A stretch of 22,774 nucleotides of DNA. It comes from Myxococcales bacterium (GTDB lineage Bacteria > Myxococcota > Polyangia > Fen-1088). This document shows, one piece after another, positions 1-7,807 of this stretch. The notes below the pieces were generated by a model. That model did no database searches, was not told the DNA's origin, and saw only the letters and a list, made by a program, of their open reading frames with translations. Within the stretch, counting starts at the first letter, position 1, and every line of letters begins with the position of its first letter. The DNA lies in the NCBI GenBank assembly GCA_003153875.1, contig PMBY01000473.1, forward strand, positions 34,885 to 57,658, read 5' to 3'. The translations under genes were made by a program, and so were the position numbers.

Positions 1-164
1 AGCAAGTAGGTGGACTCCATCAACCCGCGGCCCAGCATCACGCCGCCATGACCCTCCAACCGGTCGCTGCGCGCTCGTCTGCCAACCAGGTAAAGAATCA
101 AGGTGACAATCGCGACGCTCGAAACGAACGCGATCAGCAGCCAGGAGCAAACGAGATCAAGCAT
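1..164 (-). CDS. N-terminal fragment of a membrane protein, possibly CDP-alcohol phosphatidyltransferase
   Basis: This is a partial gene on the minus strand that begins with ATG at 164 and runs off the left edge; 54 residues are visible. Residues about 5-27 form one hydrophobic segment (WLLIAFVSSVAIVTLILYLV), followed by a basic stretch (GRRARSDR) and the phrase GGVMLGRGLMESTYL. A leading helix, a basic loop and a GG...LG..LME/H.GY-like stretch recall the N-terminus of CDP-alcohol phosphatidyltransferase family proteins, which transfer a phosphoalcohol from a CDP donor in the inner membrane. The diagnostic DG(x)2AR motif lies outside the window, so the family call is inference. No clear ribosome site precedes the ATG. 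The frame stays open upstream to about 255, and a GTG near 252 is an alternative start. Confidence 0.42.
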   Translation of the reverse strand, partial: MLDLVCSWLLIAFVSSVAIVTLILYLVGRRARSDRLEGHGGVMLGRGLMESTYL

Positions 165-581
165 GGGCGGATAGTGAAGGAAACGACCGGGCGGTTCAAG
201 ACCGAACCCCCGCGCTGGCCAACGCTGGTGGCGCGTTGGGTGTAGGATCACGATTCAAGTCAGCAGCCCGGGCTCCGGCTCTGGTTGCAGCGTGGTGGCG
301 CCTCTCGTAGCGCGCGACCAAACCATTCGGCAAGTCACGCCGCCCGCTCTCTGGCCGAGGCCACGCACGAGCCGAGCCACGGGCGAGCGTGTCAACTCGC
401 TGAACCTGACCCCGCGTCACCTCAGCGAAAGCCAGCAGGCGACCGTCGCAGCCAAAATCAAAACGCTCGGGCAGGGAGGCAGAACAGACCTAAGGCAACC
501 CCCGCTGGCTGGACGACCCCGGGCCTGACAACATCGATCTCCCTCGTGACCGGAGCAATCCGCAACATGGAATTCCTCAAA
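165..581. other. Intergenic region without a convincing gene
   Basis: About 415 bases between the start of the left-edge membrane protein and the stop of the phospholipase-like gene. Short open frames exist on both strands but none has a ribosome site, a recognisable domain or convincing composition. One feature stands out: a 7-bp perfect inverted repeat, ccaacgc at 219-225 with gcgttgg at 233-239, upstream of the membrane-protein ATG. It could be a small hairpin or an operator. No T-tract terminator is visible downstream of the phospholipase-like gene. Confidence 0.4.
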
Positions 582-3320
582 TCATGGCGGCTCCAACCAA
601 TTGTCGTGGAATGGCGCCCAGTGAAATTGAGTGGTTGCATTCACACTGTCGGCAACCAGGGTGCCGGTCACATCGCCCCACTGAAGATTGGCCGCCGCGT
701 AGGGCGCCAATATCGAACCCGGGAACCCAACCGAAGCCATCGTAAGCGTTGTCGCATTGGGGAAGTTCCAAAGGATGTGACTCATGCTCATGCCGTTCAG
801 TGTAATCCCGACATTCTGAATGGTCACCGTAGTGCCGATGACGTTGATGACTACAGTTGAACTCGAAGGCACACTCAAAGCGACACTCCGCGCTGCCGCA
901 AGAGTCGCGGCGGGAATCGCAAACACATTTAAGTGTGCATCGTTTGAATAGAGAAAGAGGTTGCCCCAAAGGGCCGACGTTGTGCCGTTGCTATCAAACG
1001 ATTGGAGCGCTGACGACATCACCCGCAGGTTCTGCCGCGCGGTTGGGAAGTCGATGAACAACGGGGGCGCAGACGCGTCGACCACCTTTCCACTGAGAGT
1101 CACTCCCACCGGAACAGTGTAGGCACCTCCTCCTGTGTACAGGTCGCCGTAGATGCTTCCGTTCGAAAGTACCGGGTAGCCAATGGAATATAAGCCTATG
1201 GGCTCCTTTTGCCCCCAATTCAGACTGCAGGACGTGGCCTTCAGCGTCCCGGCTGCGGCAACTGGTCCCTCCACATCACCCACGGAAACGTTCCCGAACG
1301 CAAATATGTTGAAGTCCATCGGGTATCGTTGACCTGTCGTCGAAATCGTTCCCTGATGCCACTCCTCTGACGGCCCCGGCCAACAATAGCCCAAGTTCTT
1401 GCATTCAGGCGCGGCTGTGTTCCTCGTCCTCGGCGGCGCGCAGTACAGAAGCTTCATGGTATCGACAATGGCATCTGCCAAAACGCCGATGATCATGGTG
1501 AACCTGTCTGCCACATGCCCTTTTGAGCCGTAGTTTTGGTTCTTCGCCAATGTCCTGCCCCGCTTGAGGGCGGCGAGAAACACGCCATAGCTGCTCTGCC
1601 AATTGATGCCACTCTGAAGCAGGCTACTGTCCGTAATGCCAGCAGCGTCACACATCTTGGACTTGTCCGTAAAGGAATCAAATCGAGCGCTGAGGGCGTT
1701 CAGCATCTCTGGGGTCTCGTCGAAGGTAAGCTTCTGTCCGGCTACATCTGCACACGACCTTTGTCCGTATTCATCCTTCGCGAATTCACACAGGCTCGAC
1801 AAGGAGTAGGAACCAGGGACAGAAGGGCTGGCTAAGCGACAAATGCCATTAAGGGGAAAGGACGAAGGAGCCTGCGTGGGACATTTGTAGAGCACCTCCC
1901 CGGCGGCCGCCAACCCATCCGCCGCTGTCTCTTGGGCTTTGTGCTCGTTCCCGGTCCAGTTTGCTGCATGGTGCGGTAGGTTGGCGTCCTCTATCATGTG
2001 CGAAGCCCAGCCTAGGTATACTTGGGCCGCCATGTTGCTTCTGCCAGGATATCGTGCAGTGATCTGTTGTTTGAACAAGTCCTTGGTGGCTGTCGAGTAC
2101 TGGCTAGTGGGAACAAAGGCCGGCCACGTGGGATTGCCTGCGGCACAAGGGTCAGCTTTGCTCCCGCCTGTGCAAATGAAGGGATTTCCGCCTAGGTAGG
2201 TATACGGGAATGGAGTATGGAGGTTGGACCAATGCGGAGAGAGGTCCATTCCGCCGTTTTGCCATTGGGAGGGGATATCGGAACCGCTGCCGGCTTTGAT
2301 CAATTCGGAGATGTCAGGCTGTGGCCAGTATGTAGCGTTATCGAAAAATCGTCGCGATAGTTGATAGAGGATTGAACCGTATGTTGCCACGCCGAAACCT
2401 CCGGCCAGGATGATCTTCTGATTGCCCATGAGATCGGCCGCGCAGGTGTCAACGCCGAGGAGATCGCCCAAAGTTCCTGCATCGAAATCGGAGGAGTCGT
2501 GTGGAAACATCCTGACGTCTGGCGTAATATCGGGATCAGTCATACTGGGATCGCCAGCCGGTAGGTCTGCCAGGGCGTAGTGAAAGAGGTTGTCAGTTTG
2601 GTAACTGAGATCTTGGGTGTTGTCGGCCAGAAAGGACGTTGCCAGGGTGTGGATGGATGTCTCGTGAGCGGTTGTTGGCCAAGGCGCTTCTGAATACTGC
2701 TTCGTGCGCAGCCAGAGCTGGAACTCGTAGTCTACGTCAAACAGATCGCAGGTGTCCCCGTAGTGCTGGTCTCCATAGTAGTAGTTCGGTGGGGCAGTCA
2801 CTACTGTCCCCGGATAGCAATAGATGCACACCGCCTTGCCGAGATCCGACGGAGGGAAGCACGTCCTCGTGCATTTTTGACCGCTCGGGCAGGAGTATTT
2901 GGCACACACTTGTCCGGGCGCGCTCGTCCAGAGCTCATCGTCCGGTGGGGTCCAGACGTAGTTGGGATACTGGTCTGGTCTGCCCATGAAGACATCATCG
3001 GCGAAGTTGGCACCAAAGGTCAGGTTCCGGACAGCATTGTCACCCTGTAGCTCGCGAGGCAGCATTCCGCGCGCTGTCAGATACTGCAGCGCCTTTAGCA
3101 TTATCCAGGAATGGCCACGCGCTTGGGTGACATCCTGAGTGTATTTGATGCCGAAGGCTTGCTTGGGCGATTCGACTTTCTCAGGCTTGACGTTGTCGAC
3201 TTTGACCTCGGCGAGGCAGCCCGAGAAGGGGAAAGGCACAGACAGAATTCCGGCAAGAGCGAGTGGAGAAATGAGAAACGGCCTCTTCATTCTGGTGGAA
3301 CGAGATGTCATGGCAGTCAA
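582..3320 (-). CDS. Lipoprotein: zinc-dependent phospholipase C-like domain fused to a choice-of-anchor A domain
   Basis: A predicted exported protein of 912 residues. A basic, hydrophobic signal ends in a lipobox (PFSGC, Cys35). The N-terminal half has the ligand pattern of zinc-dependent phospholipase C (Bacillus cereus PLC family): H70 in GHSWIMLKALQYL, acidic residues in NFADDV (108-109), H247, then H441-x3-D445-x5-H451-AANWTGNE-H460-x3-E464. The last set has the same H-x3-D-x5-H and H-x3-E spacing as B. cereus PLC residues 118/122/128 and 142/146. The region from about 668 to 905 starts FNIFAFGNVSVGDVEGPVAA and matches the choice-of-anchor A (TIGR04215-like) beta domain. The likely role is hydrolysis of phospholipids at or outside the cell surface; the substrate is unknown. 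Start: GGAGGAAAGG (3322-3331) sits 5 nt before TTG 3320; ATG 3311 and ATG 3290 also give a signal peptide. The gene is visibly less GC-rich than its neighbours. Confidence 0.8.
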   Translation of the reverse strand: MTAMTSRSTRMKRPFLISPLALAGILSVPFPFSGCLAEVKVDNVKPEKVESPKQAFGIKYTQDVTQARGHSWIMLKALQYLTARGMLPRELQGDNAVRNLTFGANFADDVFMGRPDQYPNYVWTPPDDELWTSAPGQVCAKYSCPSGQKCTRTCFPPSDLGKAVCIYCYPGTVVTAPPNYYYGDQHYGDTCDLFDVDYEFQLWLRTKQYSEAPWPTTAHETSIHTLATSFLADNTQDLSYQTDNLFHYALADLPAGDPSMTDPDITPDVRMFPHDSSDFDAGTLGDLLGVDTCAADLMGNQKIILAGGFGVATYGSILYQLSRRFFDNATYWPQPDISELIKAGSGSDIPSQWQNGGMDLSPHWSNLHTPFPYTYLGGNPFICTGGSKADPCAAGNPTWPAFVPTSQYSTATKDLFKQQITARYPGRSNMAAQVYLGWASHMIEDANLPHHAANWTGNEHKAQETAADGLAAAGEVLYKCPTQAPSSFPLNGICRLASPSVPGSYSLSSLCEFAKDEYGQRSCADVAGQKLTFDETPEMLNALSARFDSFTDKSKMCDAAGITDSSLLQSGINWQSSYGVFLAALKRGRTLAKNQNYGSKGHVADRFTMIIGVLADAIVDTMKLLYCAPPRTRNTAAPECKNLGYCWPGPSEEWHQGTISTTGQRYPMDFNIFAFGNVSVGDVEGPVAAAGTLKATSCSLNWGQKEPIGLYSIGYPVLSNGSIYGDLYTGGGAYTVPVGVTLSGKVVDASAPPLFIDFPTARQNLRVMSSALQSFDSNGTTSALWGNLFLYSNDAHLNVFAIPAATLAAARSVALSVPSSSTVVINVIGTTVTIQNVGITLNGMSMSHILWNFPNATTLTMASVGFPGSILAPYAAANLQWGDVTGTLVADSVNATTQFHWAPFHDNWLEPP

Positions 3321-3987
3321 CCTTTCCTCCGTTGGAAACGCGACACTCGGCGTATCTGAGAGGCCGTGCAGCTAGATGAGCGGCTGCAGTACCCCCGCAG
3401 ATAGGAGCGAGATGGCTCGACTATGGCTGGGCGCGATTGCTGAGTGACGTCATTCTCTGAGAGTCACGCCGCGCTGTCAACACAAACAGATCTACACACA
3501 AATCGGCTGACCTGGGCGCCGAGTCAATCGGCGCAGGATCCGGTAAGCAGTGGGTGGTGGTCACGGGTTGGCAGTCTCCGTAGTTCACGCGTCCAGCGAG
3601 CGAAATGCGTTCCATAGTGCTCGTCGCGAATTCGATGTCCACGTATGCCAAACCGAGCCACAGCCGAGCGCCAGGGCCGCGCGGACAGCAGGGCAGGACG
3701 AAGGCCCTACCCACGAGAACGGCAAACGTCCTACCAGCGCGAGCCTATTGCGTCCGGCGAGGCGCTTCGTCGATGCCATCGGTGCGGGCTACTTCTGGGC
3801 TGAAAACACGGTGCACGTGTTGTCCGATTGCGCGGCGCCACCCTGGCGACAATGGGTGCCCAGTCCAGCCAATTCGGCTTGAACCGCTGGCAACACGTGT
3901 CGGCCCATTGGCCTGAATTTCCCGGTGTGAGAGCTCCTGAGTTATCTCTTGTCAACACCGCCCGGCGTCTGCTCTATTCGGTGCGCT
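3321..3987. other. Divergent intergenic region
   Basis: About 670 bases between the divergent phospholipase-like and sigma-factor genes. It contains the ribosome site (3322-3331) and the candidate promoter of the leftward gene. Open frames of 60-110 codons occur on both strands but show no domain, signal peptide or ribosome site. On the plus strand TTGTCA (3949-3954) and TCTATT (3973-3978) with an 18-bp spacer could be a weak promoter for the sigma gene. It would give an almost leaderless message, so I do not call it. Confidence 0.35.
3452..3480 (-). promoter_or_regulatory. Candidate sigma-70 promoter for the phospholipase-like gene
   Basis: On the minus strand a perfect -35 hexamer TTGACA (3480-3475) is followed after exactly 17 bp by GAGAAT (3457-3452), which matches four of six -10 consensus bases. 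Transcription would start near 3445 and leave a leader of about 125 nt before the start codon at 3320. An 8-bp palindrome TGACGTCA (3445-3452) overlaps the predicted start point and could be an operator. Confidence 0.42.
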
Positions 3988-4689
3988 ATGGGGCACGAGC
4001 GCGACCGGCTTGTCGAGGAGAACCTCGATCTGGTGCGGTCGATTGCCGGCAAGCTCAAGCGCAGCCTGGGCCGAACCTTGGACCTCGATGAACTGGTGGC
4101 CTACGGAGCCAAGGGTTTGGTCGAGGCAGCCAGCCGCTTCGATTCTCGGCAGGGCGTGGCCTTTTCCACCTTCGCCTACTACCGCATCCGCGGCGCCATG
4201 CTGGACGGCATGCGCACCATGGGATGGTATTCGCGGGGCGACTACGCCCGCTATCGCGCCGAAGAACGCGCCAACGAGTATCTGCGCAATCGGGCTGAGC
4301 AGCAGAGCGCCGCGGCCGCACCGGCGGGCCAGGCTCGCGACGCGGCCGAGACCTTGGCGGAGATCGCGGAAGTCTTGAGCGGTGTGGCCACGGTCCACAT
4401 TACTTCGTTGGAGGCAGCCGCCAGCGTGACCGATGAACGCCTGCCACCGCCTGACCAGCAACTGGAACGTCTCCACCTGCAGGCACGAGCGCGCAAAGCC
4501 ATGCAGAAGCTGCCGGAGAAGGAGCGACGCCTGTTGCAGCTCCACTACTTTGAGGACAGGAACCTGGAAGGCGCCGGTGCGGAGCTGGGGCTGTCCAAGT
4601 CCTGGGTCTCTCGCCTGCACGCCCGCGCCGTCGATCGCCTGCGTCAGGTTCTGGAAGAAGAAGAGAACAGCGCAGATCGGCCACCGTGA
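3988..4689 (+). CDS. FliA/WhiG-type RNA polymerase sigma factor
   Basis: A 233-residue alternative sigma-70 family factor. Region 2 spans about residues 8-78 (ENLDLVRSIAGKL, LDLDELVAYGAKGLVEAASRFD, AFSTFAYYRIRGAMLDGMR) and is closest to the FliA/WhiG/SigB group, where the LIDGMR-like end of region 2 is typical. A region-3-like segment follows, then region 4 at about 165-222 with a helix-turn-helix (LEGAGAELGLSKSWVSRLHARAVDRL). It would direct RNA polymerase to a dedicated gene set; flagellar or developmental control is typical of the family, but the regulon here is unknown. ATG 3988 is chosen because it directly precedes region 2; an upstream TTG at 3949 would add 13 unrelated residues. No clear ribosome site or anti-sigma gene is visible. 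The next gene on the strand encodes an SctJ-like ring protein. Confidence 0.9.
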   Translation: MGHERDRLVEENLDLVRSIAGKLKRSLGRTLDLDELVAYGAKGLVEAASRFDSRQGVAFSTFAYYRIRGAMLDGMRTMGWYSRGDYARYRAEERANEYLRNRAEQQSAAAAPAGQARDAAETLAEIAEVLSGVATVHITSLEAAASVTDERLPPPDQQLERLHLQARARKAMQKLPEKERRLLQLHYFEDRNLEGAGAELGLSKSWVSRLHARAVDRLRQVLEEEENSADRPP

Positions 4690-4909
4690 GCGTGAGCGGT
4701 AGCGTGAGCGATCTGCGGGCAGCGGCTAGCGTGGGCGGCTATCGTGAGCGCGACGGGCGAGCGCGAAGCGCGAGGGGTGGGCAGGGTGGGTTGTCCGTCC
4801 CGAAGCCCCCTTGTGGGGTGAGCGGGGTAAATACCGTGAGCGTGAGCGGTACGCGACCCGCTCTCCGTCTTCCCGCAAAACGCCCACGAACTCGCTCACG
4901 CTCACGCTC
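4683..4909. repeat. GTGAGC repeat cluster with a 19-bp direct repeat and inverted copy
   Basis: The 325-bp spacer after the sigma gene is built from GTGAGC-type units. The exact 19-mer accgtgagcgtgagcggta occurs at 4683-4701, overlapping the sigma-factor stop codon, and again at 4833-4851. Within the second copy, cgtgagcgtgagcg (4835-4848) is the exact reverse complement of 4893-4906, giving a 14-bp perfect stem with a 44-nt loop. Degenerate units (cgtgagcgcgac, gcgagcgcgaag) lie between. The stem could form a transcript hairpin between the two genes. I see no open frame of interest in 4690-5014. Confidence 0.75.
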
Positions 4910-5014
4910 TCGAGACCCGCGGGCCGGCCCCTCGTTACGGCTTGATCCGCCGCCAATGCGACGCCGCTCAGTTGAGGCCCCTGCGCGAAGCAGTTTCTGC
5001 TAGTCTCGGGCGCC

Positions 5015-5761
5015 ATGCGCGCTCTGTGGACAGTCGCGGTGGCACTTGCGATCGGATGTTCGACGCCTATTCAGCATGGCCTTGACGAAACTGCGGCCAA
5101 TGAGGTGTTGACCGCCCTGGAGCGGGGCGGAATCGAGGCCTGCAAGGCCCGCGACGAGGCCAACGGCGAGGCCTTCGTCATCAGCGTGCCCAAGGTCCAC
5201 GCGGTCCGCGCGCTCCAGATCCTGCAGTCGTTGGGCCTGCCGCGCGGCCGGCGCGCCGGTTTCGGCGAGGTCTACAAACAGGCCAGCCTGGTGCCCACAC
5301 CCACCGAGGATCGCGCCCGCTACCTGGAGGCGCTGGCCGGCGAGATCGAGCGCACCCTGGAGACAGCCGACGGTGTGGTCACGGCCCGGGTGCACCTGGT
5401 GTTTCCCGAGCCTGATCCGCTGGCGGTCGACGGCAAACCGCGCGTAGCTGCGCAGGCGGCCGTGTTGCTCAAGGTGCGGCCGACACCAGCGCCGCTGCGC
5501 GAGGCCGACGTGCAGAAGTTGGTGGCGGGCAGCGTGGCTGGCCTTTTGCCGGAAGCGGTGGCCGTGGTGGTCACGCCCGCGACCGAAGTGCCGTCGCAGC
5601 GCGCGCCGGCCCTGGCCAGCGTCGGGCCTCTCAAGATGGATCCGGCCAGCCGCAACCTTCTCGTGGGCATACTCTTGGCCGGCCTGGCAGTCATCGCCAC
5701 CCTGGCCGTCCTACTATTTCTCACTGCTCGCCGCCTTGGTTCAGAGCGGAAGAAAGACTAA
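5015..5761 (+). CDS. sctJ: SctJ/YscJ-type secretion-ring lipoprotein
   Basis: A 248-residue lipoprotein: signal MRALWTVAVALAIGC with lipid-anchored Cys15, a periplasmic ring-building domain (about 17-190), and a single membrane helix near 214-237 followed by a short basic tail (ARRLGSERKKD). This is the layout of SctJ (YscJ/PrgK/EscJ) proteins, which share a fold with flagellar FliF and form the inner-membrane ring of type III secretion systems. Supporting motifs are LTALERGGIEA near the N-terminus, the RALQILQSLGLPR segment, RYLEALAGEIERTLETADGVVTARVHLVFPE, and AAVLLKVRP...VQKLVAGSVAGLLPEAV. No other type III secretion gene lies in this window, so it is an orphan here. Function as a real secretion ring is uncertain. 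The 325-bp repeat-rich gap makes an operon with the sigma factor only possible. Confidence 0.88.
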   Translation: MRALWTVAVALAIGCSTPIQHGLDETAANEVLTALERGGIEACKARDEANGEAFVISVPKVHAVRALQILQSLGLPRGRRAGFGEVYKQASLVPTPTEDRARYLEALAGEIERTLETADGVVTARVHLVFPEPDPLAVDGKPRVAAQAAVLLKVRPTPAPLREADVQKLVAGSVAGLLPEAVAVVVTPATEVPSQRAPALASVGPLKMDPASRNLLVGILLAGLAVIATLAVLLFLTARRLGSERKKD

Positions 5762-5765
5762 GAAG

Positions 5766-6038
5766 CAGCCCGCTGCTGAGAACCCAGAGGCGAGAGGAGA
5801 GCGCACAGAGAAGGCCTGCGGCGCACGGGATTCCCTCGTTCGAAACAGTCCTTGGCCCTTGCAGTCCGCAGCACGTGTCGGAGCGAGGAAGGTACAGCCG
5901 GGCGATCCGGATCCCTGGACCGCCAACGTCGCGTACCTTCGCGAGCCGCGAAGATTCGTTGGGAACGCCCGAACATCATTCCGTTTTCTCCGACTCTGCG
6001 GCCTCCCCTCTCCCCTCTGGGTTCTCAGCGGTGGCTCC
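5766..6038. repeat. Inverted-repeat element (possible MITE-like repeat)
   Basis: Two imperfect inverted arms of about 30 bp bracket the gap between sctJ and pspA. The 16-mer gctgagaacccagagg (5775-5790) is the exact reverse complement of 6014-6029, and matching continues with a few mismatches inward (to about 5801 / 6003) and outward to an agcc/ggct edge. Nested inside are gaaggtac (5888-5895) with gtaccttc (5933-5940), and the hairpin cttcgcg-agc-cgcgaag (5937-5953). No gene is evident in 5762-6070. No clean target-site duplication is visible. A related single arm occurs at 8785-8817. Confidence 0.6.
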
Positions 6039-6070
6039 CTCGTGAGACTGAGCCGGACGTTGCGCTGAGA

Positions 6071-6730
6071 TCAGCCCCCGAGGTTCTTCTTCAGATCGGC
6101 CAACGCGTCGTCGACCGATTTCTGCTCGCTCATCTCGCGCAGCTTGCGCTCGGCTGCGACCGCGGCGGCCGTCTGGCCAGTCAGCTCGTCGTTGAGGCCC
6201 ACCTCGGCTTCCAGGGTTTCGATCTTTCCTGACATGCGCTCGAAGTCCTCGAAGGCCGCGCTCTTGCCGGAGACCGGGCTCTCGCCCCGCTTGGCGGCGC
6301 GCGCCTTCTCGCGCAGCGTTCCCTGGCGCAGCTTTACGTCCTGCACCCGCGCCTGCAGCGCCTTCAATCCCGCGCCCAGTTGCACCGAGTATGCCCGCTG
6401 ATCGGACAGCGCCTTTTCCGCCTGGATGCGATCAGCCTCTTTCTCAGCCTTGCGGCGCAGCGCCTCCTTGGCCAGGGCGTCGTCGCCAGCCTGCACGGCC
6501 CGCATCGCATGCCCTTCCCAGGACTTGACTTCCTCGGCCAGGTCGTCCACTCGCTTGCCCATGCGTTTCTCCTCGGCCAGGCACTGCGCGACTTCGCCGC
6601 GCGCCTCGCGCACCGAATCCTCCATGTCCCGAACAAGTTGATCGATCTCCTTGGCCGGGTCCTGCATGGAGTCGACCAGGTCGTTGACATTGGATTTCAC
6701 CAGGGTGGAGAGTCGTCCGAGAATGCCCAT
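6071..6730 (-). CDS. pspA: PspA/IM30 family membrane-stress protein
   Basis: A 219-residue, almost entirely coiled-coil protein of the PspA/IM30 (Vipp1, ESCRT-III-like) family. The N-terminus MGILGRLSTLVKSNVNDLVDSMQDPAKEIDQLVRDMEDS is the classic family signature: an amphipathic membrane-binding helix followed by the DPxKxIDQ...M motif. The rest is charged heptad helix (AEEKRMGKRVDDLAEEVKSWEG, ALRRKAEKEADRIQAEKAL). Length matches the family. These proteins bind stressed inner membrane, assemble into rods or rings and limit proton leakage. No pspB, pspC or pspF is adjacent. It is transcribed divergently from holB with about 70 bp between the start codons; I see no sigma-54 -24/-12 promoter there. 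Confidence 0.95.
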   Translation of the reverse strand: MGILGRLSTLVKSNVNDLVDSMQDPAKEIDQLVRDMEDSVREARGEVAQCLAEEKRMGKRVDDLAEEVKSWEGHAMRAVQAGDDALAKEALRRKAEKEADRIQAEKALSDQRAYSVQLGAGLKALQARVQDVKLRQGTLREKARAAKRGESPVSGKSAAFEDFERMSGKIETLEAEVGLNDELTGQTAAAVAAERKLREMSEQKSVDDALADLKKNLGG

Positions 6731-6799
6731 GCGGCCAAGTGTACTGGGGCTGCGCGCGCGTGTCGATTCGGCCGGAACTTTCTGCTACCGTTGTCGTCG

Positions 6800-7807
6800 A
6801 TGCGTCTACGCGACATCGCGGGCCAGGATCGGGCGACCGCGCTGCTCTTGCGCGCGGTTGCATCGGGGCGTCTGGCCCACGCCATCTTGTTCGACGGGCC
6901 TGACGGCGTGGGTAAGCGAAGCGCGGCCCTGGGACTGGGCCTGGCCTTGTGCTGCCCGCAGGAACCCCAGCAAGGCTGCGGCACCTGCGATGTGTGCCGG
7001 CGCATCCTGGCTGGCCAGCATCCTGACGTGCGCGTGCTGGTGCCTGAGACCACCCAATTCTTGATCGAGCAGGCCAAGGACATCGTGGCCCTGGCATCCA
7101 CCCGGCCGCACGAAGCACCAGCCCGCGTACTGATCGTCGACCAGGCCGATTGTCTCAATCCCAGCGCAGCCAACTGCTTGCTCAAGACCTTGGAAGAACC
7201 CCTGGCCGGCAACTTCATCGTGCTGGTCACGGCTGCGCCGGCTCGTCTGCTGCCCACCATTCGCTCGCGCTGCCAGCGCGTGCGCTTCGTCGGCCTCACC
7301 CCTGCCACTTTGATCGATCTGGCCACCCGCCGAGGAATCGATCGCGCGCGCGCCGAAACCGCCGCGGCCACGGCTGGCGGGTCAGCGGCGCGTCTCTGCG
7401 AGTTGTGCGCCTCGGAGGAGGAGTCCAATCTTTGGACGGTGGCCAGCCGTTTCCGCCAGGCAGCGGCGGCCAGCGAGATGGGACCGATCTTCGATGCCGC
7501 CGCGGCCTTTTCTGACAAGGAAGAGCGCCAAGACCTGCCCGAGGCGCTGGTGCTGCTCGCCGGTTTCTACCGCGATGCCCTGGCCCTGGCGGCCAGCGCA
7601 CAGGATCTGGTTCTCTTGGCCAATCACAGCGCCGAAATGGCCGGACCCGCGGCCGCGTGTCAGCGCGGACACAGTTTCATACCGTTGCGCCGAGCCGTAA
7701 CCGCGGTGCTGGATGCCCGGTCGGCCCTGGCCGCCAACGTGAATGCGGTCACCGCGCTGGAGAAGATGATGATGGACATTCGCTCCTCGGCCGTGGAGGC
7801 GTCATGA
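6800..7807 (+). CDS. holB: DNA polymerase III delta-prime subunit
   Basis: A 335-residue clamp-loader subunit. Features in order: MRLRDIAGQDRAT opening, a P-loop GPDGVGKRS (33-41), a zinc-binding cluster with C51/C52, C60, C63 and C66, the Walker-B-like strand VLIVDQAD (110-117), LLKTLEEP (127-134), and the SRC motif (156-158) that carries the arginine finger in clamp-loader subunits. The C-terminal third is the helical domain and ends VTALEKMMMDIRSS. As delta-prime it would help load the sliding clamp during replication; the length fits delta-prime rather than tau/gamma. ATG 6800 is chosen because conserved sequence starts immediately after it, although no strong ribosome site is visible. 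Its stop overlaps the ricT start in ATGA (7804-7807), so the two are probably translationally coupled. Confidence 0.93.
   Translation: MRLRDIAGQDRATALLLRAVASGRLAHAILFDGPDGVGKRSAALGLGLALCCPQEPQQGCGTCDVCRRILAGQHPDVRVLVPETTQFLIEQAKDIVALASTRPHEAPARVLIVDQADCLNPSAANCLLKTLEEPLAGNFIVLVTAAPARLLPTIRSRCQRVRFVGLTPATLIDLATRRGIDRARAETAAATAGGSAARLCELCASEEESNLWTVASRFRQAAAASEMGPIFDAAAAFSDKEERQDLPEALVLLAGFYRDALALAASAQDLVLLANHSAEMAGPAAACQRGHSFIPLRRAVTAVLDARSALAANVNAVTALEKMMMDIRSSAVEAS

Noticed and set aside
196..420. 74-codon minus-strand frame in the left intergenic region
   Set aside because: Arg/Ala/Pro-rich shadow-like composition, no ribosome site and no recognisable domain.
3421..3714. 97-codon frame on the minus strand in the divergent region
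   Set aside because: No ribosome site, signal or domain; it overlaps the candidate promoter of the phospholipase-like gene.
6380..6799. Upstream extension of the holB frame
   Set aside because: The frame is open over pspA, but conserved clamp-loader sequence begins exactly at ATG 6800 and the extension is antisense to pspA.
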